A stretch of DNA of 64,000 nucleotides from Gadus chalcogrammus (lineage: Eukaryota; Chordata; Actinopteri; Gadiformes; Gadidae), in contig NC_079423.1 in assembly GCF_026213295.1 (NCBI RefSeq), positions 12,411,021 to 12,475,020 of the forward strand. The letters run 5' to 3'. Shown here piece by piece: positions 35,531 to 48,505 of this stretch. The stretch's first letter is position 1. The number at the start of each line of letters is the position of its first letter. The notes under the pieces were generated by a model. It worked only from the letters and a program-made list of their open reading frames with translations. It was not told the DNA's origin and ran no database searches. A program made the position numbers and the translations under genes.

Positions 35531-35649
35531 GCTTCCGGCCATACCACCCTGAACACGCCCGATCTCGTCTGAACTCGGGAGCTAAGCAGGGTCGGGCCTG
35601 GTTAGTACTTGGATGGGAGACCGCCTGGGAATACCAGGTGCTGTAAGCT
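35531..35649 (+). rRNA. 5S rRNA, TATG variant
   Basis: a5-to-c, t43-to-a and a49-to-g ('gaactcgggagc', the same pair as the right halves of split copies 4 and 6). Upstream box 'tatgaaacc'. Confidence 0.93.
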
Positions 35650-36178
35650 TTTTCTTTTTCAACTCGAGCTCATTGACTCCGTGGCCTACCGTGGCGTACC
35701 GTGACCTGATGTTTACTGCCAACCGCTTTGGAGGATTTAAGCAACATACAAAAACTGACAACGTCTCTCAAAACTATTTTTGTGAAACATGAGGACAGTA
35801 TACTGATACTGCCAGCAGGGAGCACCAGAGAGCTGAACCGACAGTTGTACATTTCTTAAACTTTCACCAACACAAACACGCACGCTCACTTCAGATCATG
35901 GGAGGACGTCAAAAAATCACCACCCATTCTCTGACACTTTAACCGTTAACCTTGGTTCAAACATTTAACATCACACGCACACGCAGTGTATTTCAGATAA
36001 TTAATGAATTCAGATGTCACAATGATCGTTTACATGGATAAGGAGTCCTACTGAATCAATTACTGCCGTTTATATCTAACTAATGATTGTTTTTGTAAAA
36101 GTGTAACGTCGAGCCTCAGCAGCTTTCTCACTCCTTATGTGCTACTGTATGAAACCTGGTTTTGCGCCTGGACTAATT

Positions 36179-36297
36179 GCTTACGGCCATACCACCCTGA
36201 ACACGCCCGATCTCGTCTGATCTCGAAAGCTAAGCAGGGTCGGGCCTGGTTAGTACTTGGATGGGAGACCGCCTGGGAATACCAGGTGCTGTAAGCT
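36179..36297 (+). rRNA. 5S rRNA, TATG variant (last before gap)
   Basis: g48-to-a with upstream 'tatgaaacc', the same combination as at 6990. Its spacer is cut by the gap at 36776. Confidence 0.94.
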
Positions 36298-36775
36298 TTT
36301 TCTTTTTAAACTCGAGCTCATTGCCTCCGTGGCCTACCGTGGCGTACCGTGACCTGATGTTTACTGCCAACCGCTTTGGAGGATTTAAGCAACATACAAA
36401 AACTGACAACGTCTCTCAAAACTATTTTTGTGAAACATGAGGACAGTATAGTGATACTGCCAGCAGGGAGCACCAGAGAGCTGAAACGACAGTTGTACAT
36501 TTCTTAAACTTTCACCAACACAAACACGCACGCTCACTTCAGATCATGGGAGGACGTCAAAAATCACCACCCATTCTCTGACACTTTAACCGTTAACCTT
36601 GGTTCAAACATTTAACATCACACGCACACGCAGTGTATTTCAGATAATTAATGAATTCAGATGTCACAATGATCGTTTACATGGATAAGGAGTCCTACTG
36701 AATCAATTACTGCCGTTTATATCTAACTAATGATTGTTTTTGTAAAAGTGTAACGTCGAGCCTCAGCAGCTTTCT

Positions 36776-36875
36776 NNNNNNNNNNNNNNNNNNNNNNNNN
36801 NNNNNNNNNNNNNNNNNNNNNNNNNNNNNNNNNNNNNNNNNNNNNNNNNNNNNNNNNNNNNNNNNNNNNNNNNNN
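36776..36875. other. Assembly gap (100 N) between array and unique DNA
   Basis: Exactly 100 N. The left side is 5S spacer and the right side is unrelated single-copy-looking DNA, so the junction itself is not sequenced. Confidence 0.99.
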
Positions 36876-39182
36876 CAGTTGCCCACTCTCATTCCACCTC
36901 TGGTGCCCTACCTAACTAATTGGAAGGAGAGATCATGCTAACTCGATAATTATGATTTATGAGTCAATCTCTGGTGGATATTGCACATTTCCTCGCTGAT
37001 TTGAAGACAACACGTAACCAGCCCTCTAGCAATCAATATTTGTACATTTTCCATGTCTAAGTTGTTAACTGGTTTAGTATTTCATTAGTTCCCTTTAAAG
37101 AGGACTGGTTCTCCCCACCAACGTGTATGCAGATCTGACACCTCTCGCAGACCTGCAGATAATGAATGTCTAATTGACTCATTTAAACACTGTTTGCCTG
37201 CAGGAGAGCCTTTGCATTAAATGTTTGATTGCCCCCGCATTAAACGTCATTAATCCCCTCCACTCTTAATAAGGCCTTTATGAGGCCGGCCCGAAACTTC
37301 CCGTCTACCTCTGCGGCGCTCTTTGCATAATTAAGTAGAATATTCAAAAATATGGAAATGAAGAAGCTCTCAGGATTTGACTAATGTTCTTCATACCGTG
37401 GGTTTCTAATTATTGTTCAAACGGGCTTCCTCTGCGACCGGGGGTCACAGTTCGTTAGGGCCGGGTCACAACGGGTTAATAACAGTTCACTCCTTTTGTT
37501 TAATGGTCCCAGGGTCTGGCTGGCCCTCCTTTATCATAACCGCGCCTTGCATTAAACCAGCTTGCTCTGAGCAAACGGCCAGCCGCTTGCCCCTCATCCC
37601 CCGACGGACTCCAGAACGGGGGGGCCAGGGAGAGTGCGGGGGGAGCCACTCGGCACACATTGAACTTTCCCCAGTCATTACTGTCCACCGATGTGCCAGA
37701 CTGGCTGAGAGACACAAACTTGTCTTGTGTTTATAGCTTAACTGATCCTCTTATTCCTGCTACTCCCCCCAGTGTCTCCGCTCTGCCCCTAATCTCTCCG
37801 CGGGTCTTACTGGCCCAGGGTGACAAATGGAAAAAGGGGGAGCCAGCCAAGCATTGCCCCGGTGGAGGAGCTCAGGCCAGGGTCCCACTAAGCCCCCCGC
37901 TCAGCTCCCACCCTGGATCATCTCTGTCATGGACAGCACTAACCCCCCCAGAGAGGCCACACAGACAGGCAACACACACACACACACACATGCAAGCAAG
38001 TACATGCAGCACACAAACCCACACACAGAGACACACAAGCAAGTACGGGAACATGCGCACACACAAACAATTGCACACAGACACACTCATACACAAACCA
38101 ATGTACACAGACAAGCACATACACACGGCTGTATGCACACAGAACAGACACAGACACGCTCACACTAAAACACAGACCAGTTGTGAAATGACAGCCTAGT
38201 ACTAATTCCGTAAAGTCTGCAAATTTTGCATCTTCTAGTAAAAATGCGGCATTTAAACAAAGTCCTTTACTGTGCGATAACACATGAAAAAATGTACAAC
38301 ATTGTATTCGAAAATGAATACAAACCACGGTCATAAACAACAGTGACGTTCCATAACAGGATGTCCTCATATAGACATGGCCAGGCGTCATTCCTTATAC
38401 ACCGTATCTCACGCAGACACACACTGACAAGGTTAATGATTCCTCAACGTTAAACCATCCGGGGTACACCCAGGTATGTGTGGATAATGTGGCCCAGCAC
38501 AGGAGTCTCTGGATAACACCCGGCGGCTCTATTTTAGTGTCTGGCGTCCCCCTCAATACGACCATGTGCTAAATGACTAGGAGGTAATGAGTGGCTGTGG
38601 GGCTGCACTCAGGCCTGTGACACTGACAGCGCCTGAGAATGTAATGCGCAAGTCTCTCTCGCTCTCCCTCCCCCCCTCTCTCTCTCTCCCTCCCCCTCTC
38701 TCTTCTCTCTCTCTGCTCCTGCTGTGCGCCCCACTGCCTCCCCGCCACGGGATCAGCTGCAGGCGTTAATGAAACGTCAGTCAGGTAATTGAGGCTCCGG
38801 CGGTGGCCGGCCAGCCAGGCGCAGCAGTCAGCTCACCGTTGGGTGATGACACTGGGACACTGGCTGCCACAGCATCACCGCCCCCCCCCCCCCCCGCCAC
38901 CACAACCCCCATACCCACCCGCCACCACCAACACCACCACCCTATGGTGCTTTTACAGGAAGCGATCCAGTGGGCTGGAAAACATTGCATTTATGCTGAC
39001 ATATCATCACCCCCCCCCCCTCACACACAGCCCCCTTCCCCCCCCACAAACTGTTTCTGTGAAAGGTAGGAACTGGAGTGATGAGTTGTGAGGTTCGTGC
39101 ACAGGGGGAAGTCGAGTAGTGCGTACCCGACCCCATCACTGTTAGCAGAGCCGAGGGGCGAAGCCACCTGGCGTTTCCCCAG

Positions 39183-39184
<2 letters not shown>

Positions 39185-39221
<37 letters not shown>
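39185..39221. repeat. Poly-C homopolymer, about 37 bp
   Basis: Uninterrupted C run (G on the other strand), with shorter C runs at 38879-38895 and 39011-39020 nearby. Length is likely unreliable in assembly. Confidence 0.95.
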
Positions 39222-39223
<2 letters not shown>

Positions 39224-42200
39224 GAAGGCGGCCACGTTGATAGGGGTCAGAGGGGTTAAAATCAACTTGTTATTGCACCCCAGAGTGGCGTTACCATCGC
39301 CCGGCGTCCCCCTGACCTGCCCGGGGACCCCAGTGAATTATGGGTAATGTTTAATTCTGCCGCCGTGACAGCTGTGGATCCGCATGGTAAATTGGATTTT
39401 TCTTGGGAAGAATTACAATTGAAAAGACATTTTCTGTACTTGCCCGCCTCGGCTAACTCTCTTGTCAGGTGGCATCGGGGAGCCTCTCTATCTCACACCG
39501 ACAAATCAAATTAGCCCCCCCTGTGTTTCTGAGGCGTGTTGCTTCCAACAGAAAGGAGTCCGTCCATCTAGCCCGGGTCTAGTCAGCGGCCAATCAGATG
39601 TCTCGCCCTGAATGGCTCACACACTCTGGATGCCCGGAGTGTCTCCGTCCCCTCTCTTTTAATATCTCTCCACTTGCTCCCACGCTCATTTACATACACA
39701 CACGGGGGGACGGTGACTCCAGTCGATGAAGATGTTCTTCAGAGCACCTGTTCCCTGCAGGTATAGCCACCTTTTATCCCCGTTAAATGGGAGTCACGTC
39801 CACAATGTTACCGCGTGTGACCAATAAATTAGGCCCCGGAGCTCTTTTACGGTGTATTTTCCCATTTCTTCTACAGTAGCTATATTTGTACGGTATTTCT
39901 CAAATCTAGATAGGCTTAAGATTAGCAACGTAGTTATGAATCTGGTCGGCATTAACAAAGCCAGCTTTATAAAGCACTTCTGCTGTGTTGGTGTTTTTTC
40001 CGAATCACAAACAAATCAAAGTGTCTTCGTCTGCTCAAGGTGTCCCAGCAACACTCTACAAGATCTCCCCAGACTGGACACACTTCCAGAGGCAGGGAAA
40101 ATCCAGATTTAGTAGCAGACTCTCCTCTGCACTCCACTCCGCTCAGTCCTGCCGTCTCCAGGGGATGAGGCCTGGACACTCGGGTTAATGCCTAGCTGTA
40201 AGCACTGCTCACCGCTTGTGATTGGGTTTGCATTGTAGGCAAAAAAATCCACTGGAAATGACTTCCACTGTCCAGCCCCTTTGGGCATTTGCGATGTCCC
40301 CGTCTCAACATTACACGTTTCCTATTCCTATCCCTTTTTTTTTTTTTTGGTACTTTTATGGAGACCGGCATCCCAGTGGGTACAGGAGTTTGATGCTGCA
40401 CAATGATTAAAACTTTTCTCCCTAAAGGTTATGGGGGAGGGTACGACACAGATGGTGGAGAAGAGATGAAAGTCAAAGTCAAACACGCACAGACGAGATG
40501 AAGAGTGAAAACCCTGAGATGAAGATGACAGTTGGGATAGGAATTGGGGGCTGCGCAAACAAAGAGGCGCCTAGCTCAAAAACAGCCGTAGCTCACTCAG
40601 CGGCGGGGTTGAGTTCAAAACCAAACCCTCCCCAGCCCGTCTCGCCTATGAAATTGGTTCCTCGTACATAGATCTTCTTCCCCAAAAGTAATCTACGATT
40701 GTAGCCGACACAGACGACGCCTCCGGATGTGGGGTTGGAAACACATCAACAACCCAATCAACGTCAGATCAGACGCTCTCTCCCGGAGGTGAGGCCTGTA
40801 TTTGAGCAGGGCTCTAGCGCGCCCCCCCCCCCCGCCTCGACTCCCCGCTACGACCCGCGCTCCACGCATCATTCCTCTTAAACGCGTTCTCAATCACTAG
40901 CGCCCGGTGTCGCCCGCCCGCACGGGCCCGGTGACAGAGACGTATGTCCATGATTAGCCAGGACACAGTTCAATTATGATAAACAGCCATCACACCTCTT
41001 AGGACCCGAGATTAAGGCATCGAGGCTTGATAAAGAGATAGACACCACCCACCCACCCACCCCCATCTCTGTGCCACCACAACCAGCCTATAAGAAACTC
41101 TATGTGGCGTTCTGCATCATGCTTTTCACATTAGTGCCGCCAAAAAGCTACACCCCCCATGCCCCCCCTGTCCTATCGTCTCCTCTCCCAGGACGGAAGG
41201 AGCTTGCTGCCCCAAACGGAGGTGGGGTGGTGGGCGGAGGTGGTGGTGGTTGTGGTGGAGGTCTTTATCATTCACACATGATTGGTGATGCATCCACGCC
41301 TACTCATTTTCAATTTAGACCTTTTTATTAATAACCTCCACCTTCTTGAAGCCCATCTTACACGGTACCTGCCATATAACTTGAGGCTGGGACGGAGAGA
41401 GAAAGAGGGAGATGCCTTATTTTTGATAAATGGACAAGCCTTGATGAAGCGCAGATTTCAGGGGAGCGCGGTTGAGAGAGAGAAAGAGAGAGGGAGGAAG
41501 GGAGGCCTAACATTAATCCAAGACCGGCCTGGGAAAGATCGACCAAAAAAATGAAAGAACAGAGAGAGGAGGCGGAGTACTGAAAAGAAAGATAGCCCCT
41601 TTTGCTGTGTTCCGTCAAGGGAGAAATTACACATTTACGGAGGTTTTTCCAAGCAATGACGGGTTCCATAGATCAAACCGGCTGGATTTACAAGCCAATT
41701 TTCAACATGAAATATAGACACCGAGAATCCATTTTCTCCTCGTGTTTACTCCTTCCTCCTCTCAAGCCGATGGCTTATAGAGTGTGTGGATATAGGTTTA
41801 CTCTGGTAACCGTAGCGATACTTATTAGAGCTGTACAACCAGGAAGTCAGGTGGTGATGGAAATGCTAGCCTACCGCTAGCACAGATTGTGTGCGTGTCT
41901 CACGGGGGAAATGTCAGGGCACCGTTAACAGAGATGGAGAGGGTTACAACGGGTCTCATACCATAGAGGATGAACAGGTTTGGGGGAACAATTTCCAAGG
42001 AAGAAAATGTATGTATTCGAGAATGAATATCGAAAAAAACAGTTGGATAATTAATATCCAACCAGGTACACTGGGCCATTATTTGAATGCTTTAGAAAAT
42101 AAACCTTTGGTGACAATTGTCAGAACTTGAATTTTTTGCAAGTTGTTCTTGGAAGAGTTCAGTTTGTTCAGGTAATACGTGAAAAAACTGAAGCCCCATC

Positions 42201-42734
42201 CACGTGCACTACGGCAGTCCTCCACACCATGCTATATAACATTTGCATAGAAATTAATGTCTAAGTAGGCTAAATGACATAATTGACATGCAATTAGCAA
42301 TATTATGCGAGGGAAGAAACCAAATGAAGTTTCCATGGCGGTGGCAATCTAAGAATGATCACAGCTTAATTATCATATTAATGAAGTCATTAGCTGTCAC
42401 TTAAAGGGGACGACAGCCAAGGTAGAAATGTCATGAACTCACAATTTCCACAGCAAATATAGTTTCCCCACTAATTGTTTTCCAGTCAAGAGCTCAAGTA
42501 TGAGTGTGCGGACAACACAGAGGAGGGCGGGAAGGACACAGGCACTTTGCTGTGACGTAAATCCATCCAAGATGTAGAAAAAAAACACAAGGTTTATTAA
42601 ATGTTTGAAAAAGGCTTCTTCAAGGTTGCTTGAGGACACAGGCCTCAAGCCAACTCTGGGCCTCATTTCCTTTACAAAAACAAATGTATCACACAGAAAC
42701 AAAATGGTCACATCAACAAAGAAAGAGGTGGGGG

Positions 42735-42765
<31 letters not shown>

Positions 42766-43169
42766 GGGGAGAGAGAGAGAGAGATGTCAAGATGAGACGC
42801 CAGCTTGAAGGTAGCACGGCTTAAACAGAAAAGTCAGCCCGGCCGCCAGTAAACAGCATGGCATGATTACCCTAAAAAGAAAACCCTCTGAACTAAACCG
42901 ATAGCTTAAGGATCTCCTCGCTCTCCCACACACACACTTCCTGCTTTTCATTTCAATTCATTTCAATTACCCCAGCCGGTTCTCCCACTCCTTCCCCGTG
43001 GCCCTATTAGCTTGGCCGGGCAATTTACAGTTGATCTGGGCCTCATCTGAGGGGCCAGAGTGCCGACCGAGGGCCCCACGAGGAGGGGTAATGAAATGGA
43101 ATGTCACTCAGTTGTAGCCTTTGTCTCCATAGCGTGTGGGTGACACCGTGTGTGTGTCCACCCCTGTGC

Positions 43170-43173
43170 CCCC

Positions 43174-43212
<39 letters not shown>
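43170..43212. repeat. GT microsatellite
   Basis: About 20 GT units with one tgcg interruption at the end. A second GT run at 43360-43391 lies just beyond the dmap1 stop codon, probably in the 3' UTR. Confidence 0.93.
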
Positions 43213-43217
<5 letters not shown>

Positions 43218-43357
43218 GTTTGTGTGTGTTGCTTGCATGGAGCGAGCCCAGTTAGTTAGTTAGTTACTTAGAGGAGTGGATATAGCTGTGTGTCCGCGCA
43301 GGAGGCCATGGGGGACATTAAGCCAGTGATGAAAACGGGTGACACGTCATCCCACTC

Positions 43358-43392
<35 letters not shown>

Positions 43393-43412
43393 AGGCGCTT
43401 TCATCTTCATCA

Positions 43413-46400
43413 TCAAGGTTTCTTCATCTTCTTCACCGAAGAGCAGCTGGAGGCCGACTCTCTCCGTTTGCGCTGTGGAGACGGAGAGAGGAATGACTCA
43501 CGGTTCATTTTAACGTCTGCTTGCAAATAAAACAACAACCACACATGTTTCACGTTACGGACTCTAATCCTGAAACCTTGAACCTCTTCTTCACACGTTT
43601 TGAACAACCCAGTTCCGAATGACTAATTAATGAATCATGAAACCAAAGACCACCCTTAAAGGGGCCGTCGGCCTCCAGCGAGTGTAGGACCACGCAGGAC
43701 CACTCGATTTGTGTTGCTTAGAGCCCACTGTGTGTGTTCAGTCTGTTGTCTATGTGATTGTCCTACTGATGTCTGACGTGCTATGTTCCTGTAATGTGCT
43801 GTATGTGTGCAGAACATACAGCACATAATCAGCTTTATGCTGAGTCGGACCCGTTTTAAATTGTAACTTTGTTAACTTTAATACTTTCCCTGTGTAATAA
43901 TAAGAATATATCGATATGTTAAAGGGGCATTACCGAGTTGGGGGTGAGCGGCGCGCCCACCACGTCGATAATCTGCTCCTTGGCCTCCACCTTGATGTCG
44001 TCCATGAGGCCGGGCCAGGCCAGGGCATCTCCTCCGGGGGTGCACGGCGTGACGCTGCCGCTGTTGCCCACGTTGGGCTCCGCCGCCTGGGGCGTGGACA
44101 CCGTCACGACCCCCTGGAAGCCGCCGCCGCCGCCGCCGCCAGCCTTCAGCAGGGCCTCGTAGCGATGCCGCAGCATCTGCTGCTCGTACTCACAGTTGCT
44201 GAGCGCCTGCTTCAGCTCGTAGACCAGCACCAGGTCGCTGCGCAGCTCGTTGAACATCTGCACGATCTCCTCCGTGGTCATGGGGTTGAGGTCTGCGGTC
44301 CCGGGGGGGGACAGGGGGACAGACGGACAGGCAGGACGTCAGGACAGCAGCCCGAGCACGCGCACACCAGTGAGAGTTTACTTCAGGGTCCACAGCGCAG
44401 GCTTCACTGCCCCTGCTACTTTTTGTAATAAATGTTTTGAATTAATGAATTACTTATAGTTCCCTTTTTGGCACAACATGGCCGCCAGTGGGGGTTATTT
44501 TGCACTCACCCACTCCTTGTTCCGTCAGGATCTGCTCAATGGCTTTAATCTTCTTCTGCCCTACAGAGCTAGGCAGCTTCATCTAGAATAACCAAATCAT
44601 AACACACACACACACACACACACACGTTAGGTTAAGGTGCTATGGATGTTACAATCAACGCCTCCGCGTCGATGCGTTTAATTCAAATGAAATGCTCTTC
44701 AGCGGGCCAGATCAAAATGTCTTTATCCACTGGAGTCTGTCTGACTGATTAGCCGCGGGATCACGCTACTCCTTTAGCTAATGCTAATGCATTTTCCATA
44801 GAGACGGCGGCGGCTGCTCATCAGTCTTGGAGATGAATCAAGCTGTCCTGCTAGGCCTTAGCGATGCTAGCCGGTCACTAACGGCATCCATCATCATAGC
44901 GCTAATGAGAGATAGCTAGCTCAGGTCAAACGCTCTCCTTTGCTTACATGATGCATCAAAACCGAGGAGTGTGCTATTACTGCTGGTTCTACAAATAAAT
45001 TAACTCACAAACATATGGCACTACATTCAACCGGCTCATCATTCAATAATATAAATATATTTTATTTGTAGAATTGTAAGACGCCAACAACGAGCAAGTT
45101 AAGTTTTCTAATCTAAAGTGTGTATCAATAAGATACCGTGTAAAATCTCAGCAGGCGAGTTGGACTTTCATGTGAACATTCTTGCATTTACAACCGTTCA
45201 GGAAGGAAAGGGCGGGCAAGAATAATCCTGGACACAATACTACCATGCCAACGGTCACCACTCTTCCCAGATGTGCTAGTTCTCATGAATAACAGCCAGT
45301 TATGCTTACCCTCTGGCTGCGGAGTGTGACACCTGCAGACTTGAAGTCTGGGAATTTGATGCCTGCTGTCTCTGGAACGGCCTGCGTGAAGGGATGAATA
45401 CGATTGCAATGATCAATGAGTTGCTTACAAACACGGTGCTTACATCGGCACTGTTTACACACGATAAATGTACGATGATGTATGAGCATGTGACTTTACG
45501 ACACTTGCGTGAGAGATTCGGTCTAGACAAGAACCTATCTCTGGTCAATTTAGATTGAATGTGGTAACACTCCTCAATGGGTGTTGATGCCGTTACCGTC
45601 TGTTTAGAACATCGCATTTTGCGTCGCAATCTCACAACCGCTTTCAACGCGCACTTTTGAAGAGTGGATCAAAACCATCAAGTAAACCATGGAGGCCATG
45701 GACACTGCATGGTTCACATTCAGAGTTGGTGGAGCAACCATATTACGTACAAAAATCTATTTAATGACTCGGATCAGCATTCAAAGTTGGGTTTCTACTT
45801 TTGAACCAGGAATATCTGATATTGTCTATCAACTTCTCGAAGCATCAATGTAGCTAAAGGACTTTGTTATGGCCATTCTGTTTCCTCGAATTGTTGTTAC
45901 AACATTTGGCATTAATTCATTTTAGGATGTAGGAAATATCCGTGCAAGGCATTCAAGACAGTAAAAATGTTTCACATCACATAAAAGGTTTTTGCCCCAA
46001 AAAAAGAGTTTGACATAGACACCTTATTTATAATATAGATATGATATGAAAGATATGAAAGATATGAAAAAAGCTTATGATCCCACTTATGATAGTGACC
46101 CCTAATAGTGGAACATGGGCGTCGTGTTGTGATGTGTGTGTAACAAACCGGCTTCTCTGTTTCTCTTTTCTGGGGGAGCTTCTTCTTAGAAACCCGCTTC
46201 TCCGCACGCCTCAACTCTGTGTTGGTGTCTGCGGCCTTGATGAGTTTCTGCAGGTCCTGGGCCTTCTTTTCCCGCTCTTTCTTTCTGCCCTCGATCTTCC
46301 GTAGCTCTGTGGTCAGATACTCCTCTTCCGCCACCTGCAGGTCGAATAGGAGAAGTGCAATGTGAAAAATCGCGTCACGGTAAAAGGCAATATGAGGTCA

Positions 46401-48505
46401 TGACAGCAGTAGTAGAAAAAATAATTAATCAGACACAGAATTAATGGTTGAATAGAATAATAGACTTGGATTCCAAAAATGTATCCGACAATTCATCGGA
46501 TGGGGCTATCTAAACGATGATTCAACCAGTTGACTTTGAGGGTACAGCCCTTTCACTGACCTGCTCAGGTGTGCGGTTGAACAGCTTATCCAGCTGTTCT
46601 TTCCTGCGCCTCTCGTGGCCAGCGTCAAATATGTAGATCTTTGGCTCCGCCCCCGATGCTGCGCGCACCTTCATCAGCTTGCCGCAAATGCAATAGTATC
46701 GCTCTTTCAGGTCTTCCACTGAGCGCTTCTGCAAGAGATAGGGAGACATGTCAGGGGAAATGAGTTATTGGAAGATCCTGACGATGCCTGCGTGGTGGCA
46801 GCCTGGCTCCGCCCGCCTACGTACTTCCGCTCAATTTTCATTTTCCCTTCAGTACTACGTCTGGATTTGCGGTATATTCGCAGGTTATCTGCAGCCCATG
46901 TTTTGGCTGTCCAATCAGAAAACAGAGGGAGCGGCTGAGAACAATGACGCTGAGGTCGCGGGCTAGCTTGAGTTGGAGTCAAATGTTAGCGATTGGTCAT
47001 GGCAGACCCAGAGTGGCACTGGGCAGTCCGACAGACCACCGCCTTCAAGTGAGTTAATGGAGAGTGGGCCAGACTCTGTGCAAATGAAATGAAGCACCAG
47101 AGTCTGGTGGGACCAGACTAGGGTGGCGGCTAAGCCCGTGGTTCACGTGCGTGGGCGTAGAGGTATTCACCCTGTACTGCTGGTGGTCGTAGCGGTCGTG
47201 GACCACCACGAAGCGCAGGTCGAAGCGCTTGCACAGGTCAAAGAGGTGGTCCGTCTCCGCTTTGGTCCAGCCGTCGTCATGGAGATACAACTGATACTCC
47301 TGCTCCGAGTACACCGGCACCTGCACCGTCTAGAGAAGGGAACACAGGGAGGGGAGATGGTGAACATCTATAGGGAGATATCTGTTTATGCATGTTAAAA
47401 AACAGACGTCGGGATAAATATATTGTATTGATGCTGCTATTTTGTTTCTTGAAAATGTTCATGGTTACGACAGAAAATGCTGCAAGCCCATTTTTTATCC
47501 GCATGCACGTCTGGTTGCATGAAGTTCAGTGTAATTGTACGTTTTGAAACGTTTTCCTTGCGGATTTATCTCTTGCTGCTGCATCTTTAAATCTGCAATT
47601 TAACACCAACAATTTATGATAAAGTTACAAGCCATGAAAACAAAGAAATTGCCTGTTCCTTACCTTGTTGAAGCGTGCAAACGGATAGTCTTTGCCCTCC
47701 TCGGCTGTGCGTCTCCAGTGATGGAATATGGCTCCATCTTTGCGGGCAGGATTCGTGAAGGGCATCCACTTCCAGGGACGCACCTTTTTACAGCCCAACT
47801 TGGCCTTGACGGTCCTGTAGCCCTGAGTTGTATCGCTAGGCAACAGAGGCGGCGCATCTCTAGACAAACACAAAAAATGACAATAAGGAAGAATAACTAA
47901 CTGATCATAAATAGAAGTAACGGGACCGACGGGGATGGCTGGAGGAATAGGAAAAAAACATTGAGATCCCAAAAAGAAAGTCCTACTTTTTATCTGAGTA
48001 GAGCAGCGCATAGACCTCCCGGTGCATTCCCTCTGGTCTCTTGAAGGTCAGCGCTTCTGTTGTCTTCTTGGCTTTTTTCTGTGGGTGATGATTATTTGAT
48101 GAGCTTTCGCCACATCATTTATGTAATAGTCTATACCATGGTAAGGACTCGAGCCTGACTTAAAATGTATGGGCGGGGGGGGATATAACCTTACTCACTC
48201 ATAACTGACTACCCTCTTACCACAAAACTAATTACACAGCCATTACACTTGACCAATTAGGGATAGATGATTCGGATTGTACACCCCTAAACGGGCGAGT
48301 TTTTTATTATAATTCCATTATGATCTTTACTGTTACTCTTATTTTATTTTGGTGATTAGAGAACAAACGTAACGAGCCAACTACAACGTACACTGACTAA
48401 AGATCTTACCTTTTCCGAGTTGATGAAATCCTTCTTACTGATGGGAGCATCATTGTCCCCTCCTGTCAACTCCAGAATGTCCCTCACGTCAGCTCCAGTA
48501 GCCAT
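43413..48505 (-). CDS. dmap1: DNA methyltransferase 1-associated protein 1 (10 exons)
   Basis: DMAP1 is a nuclear subunit of NuA4/TIP60 and SRCAP chromatin complexes and binds DNMT1. Coding exons in gene order: 48410-48505, 47987-48078, 47664-47859, 47171-47329, 46561-46728, 46149-46334, 45310-45381, 44510-44582, 43934-44292, 43413-43472. All have AG/GT borders and sum to 1461 nt, giving 486 residues (human about 467). It starts MATGADVRDILEL, has the SANT/Myb-like segment with 'WTKAETDHLFDL' and 'DLRFVVVHDRYDHQQ', a charged coiled-coil part (RKKEREKKAQDLQKL), the C-terminal DMAP1 region (IKFPDFKSAGVTLRSQR, MFNELRSDLVLVYELKQA) and ends VKKMKKP. A Gly run in exon 9 comes from a gcc repeat. No frameshift or stop was seen. 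The promoter lies upstream near 48506-48960; no TATA box stands out. Confidence 0.96.

Larger units (their letters stand above)
1..36775 (+). repeat. 5S rDNA tandem array with higher-order structure
   Basis: Head-to-tail units of about 647-649 bp, each a 119-bp 5S gene plus a spacer of about 529 bp, all in one orientation. Spacers come in forms marked by 'tgactccg' or 'tgcctccg' about 25 bp after the gene, and by a shorter form lacking about 10 bp (units starting 590, 2001, 2639, 3925, 4562, 30020). Units at 7.6-13.6 kb are nearly identical. From 15.6 to 35 kb, ordered sets of diagnostic variants recur: A-tailed split genes, then a Harbinger element, then units with c30-to-a, a83-to-t and t84-to-a. 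This shows multi-unit amplification. No snRNA, histone or SL RNA gene was seen in the spacers. The array ends at a gap, so its true length is unknown. Confidence 0.97.
36876..43412. other. Gene-free region with low-complexity tracts
   Basis: No exon with convincing coding signal was found on either strand. The first 600 bp and about 39300-39480 are AT-rich with many TAAT-type words and look like ordinary complex sequence that could be conserved non-coding DNA. Low-complexity parts: CA-rich 37970-38170, CT-rich 38655-38720, C runs near 38879 and 39185-39221, T run near 40336, GGT-rich 41220-41262, GA-rich 42728-42783, GT repeats near 43170-43212. Frames over these are composition artefacts. 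Confidence 0.6.

Noticed and set aside
1..36775. Possible linked snRNA, histone or spliced-leader genes in the 5S spacer
   Set aside because: Read through the consensus spacer for U1, U2, U5, U6 and tRNA starts; none seen.
37660..38199. 179-residue + strand frame
   Set aside because: Mostly CA-repeat-derived Thr/His sequence, with no domain or splice context.
43916..44428. 170-residue + frame opposite dmap1
   Set aside because: Antisense shadow of dmap1 exon 9, whose minus-strand frame is a clear family match.
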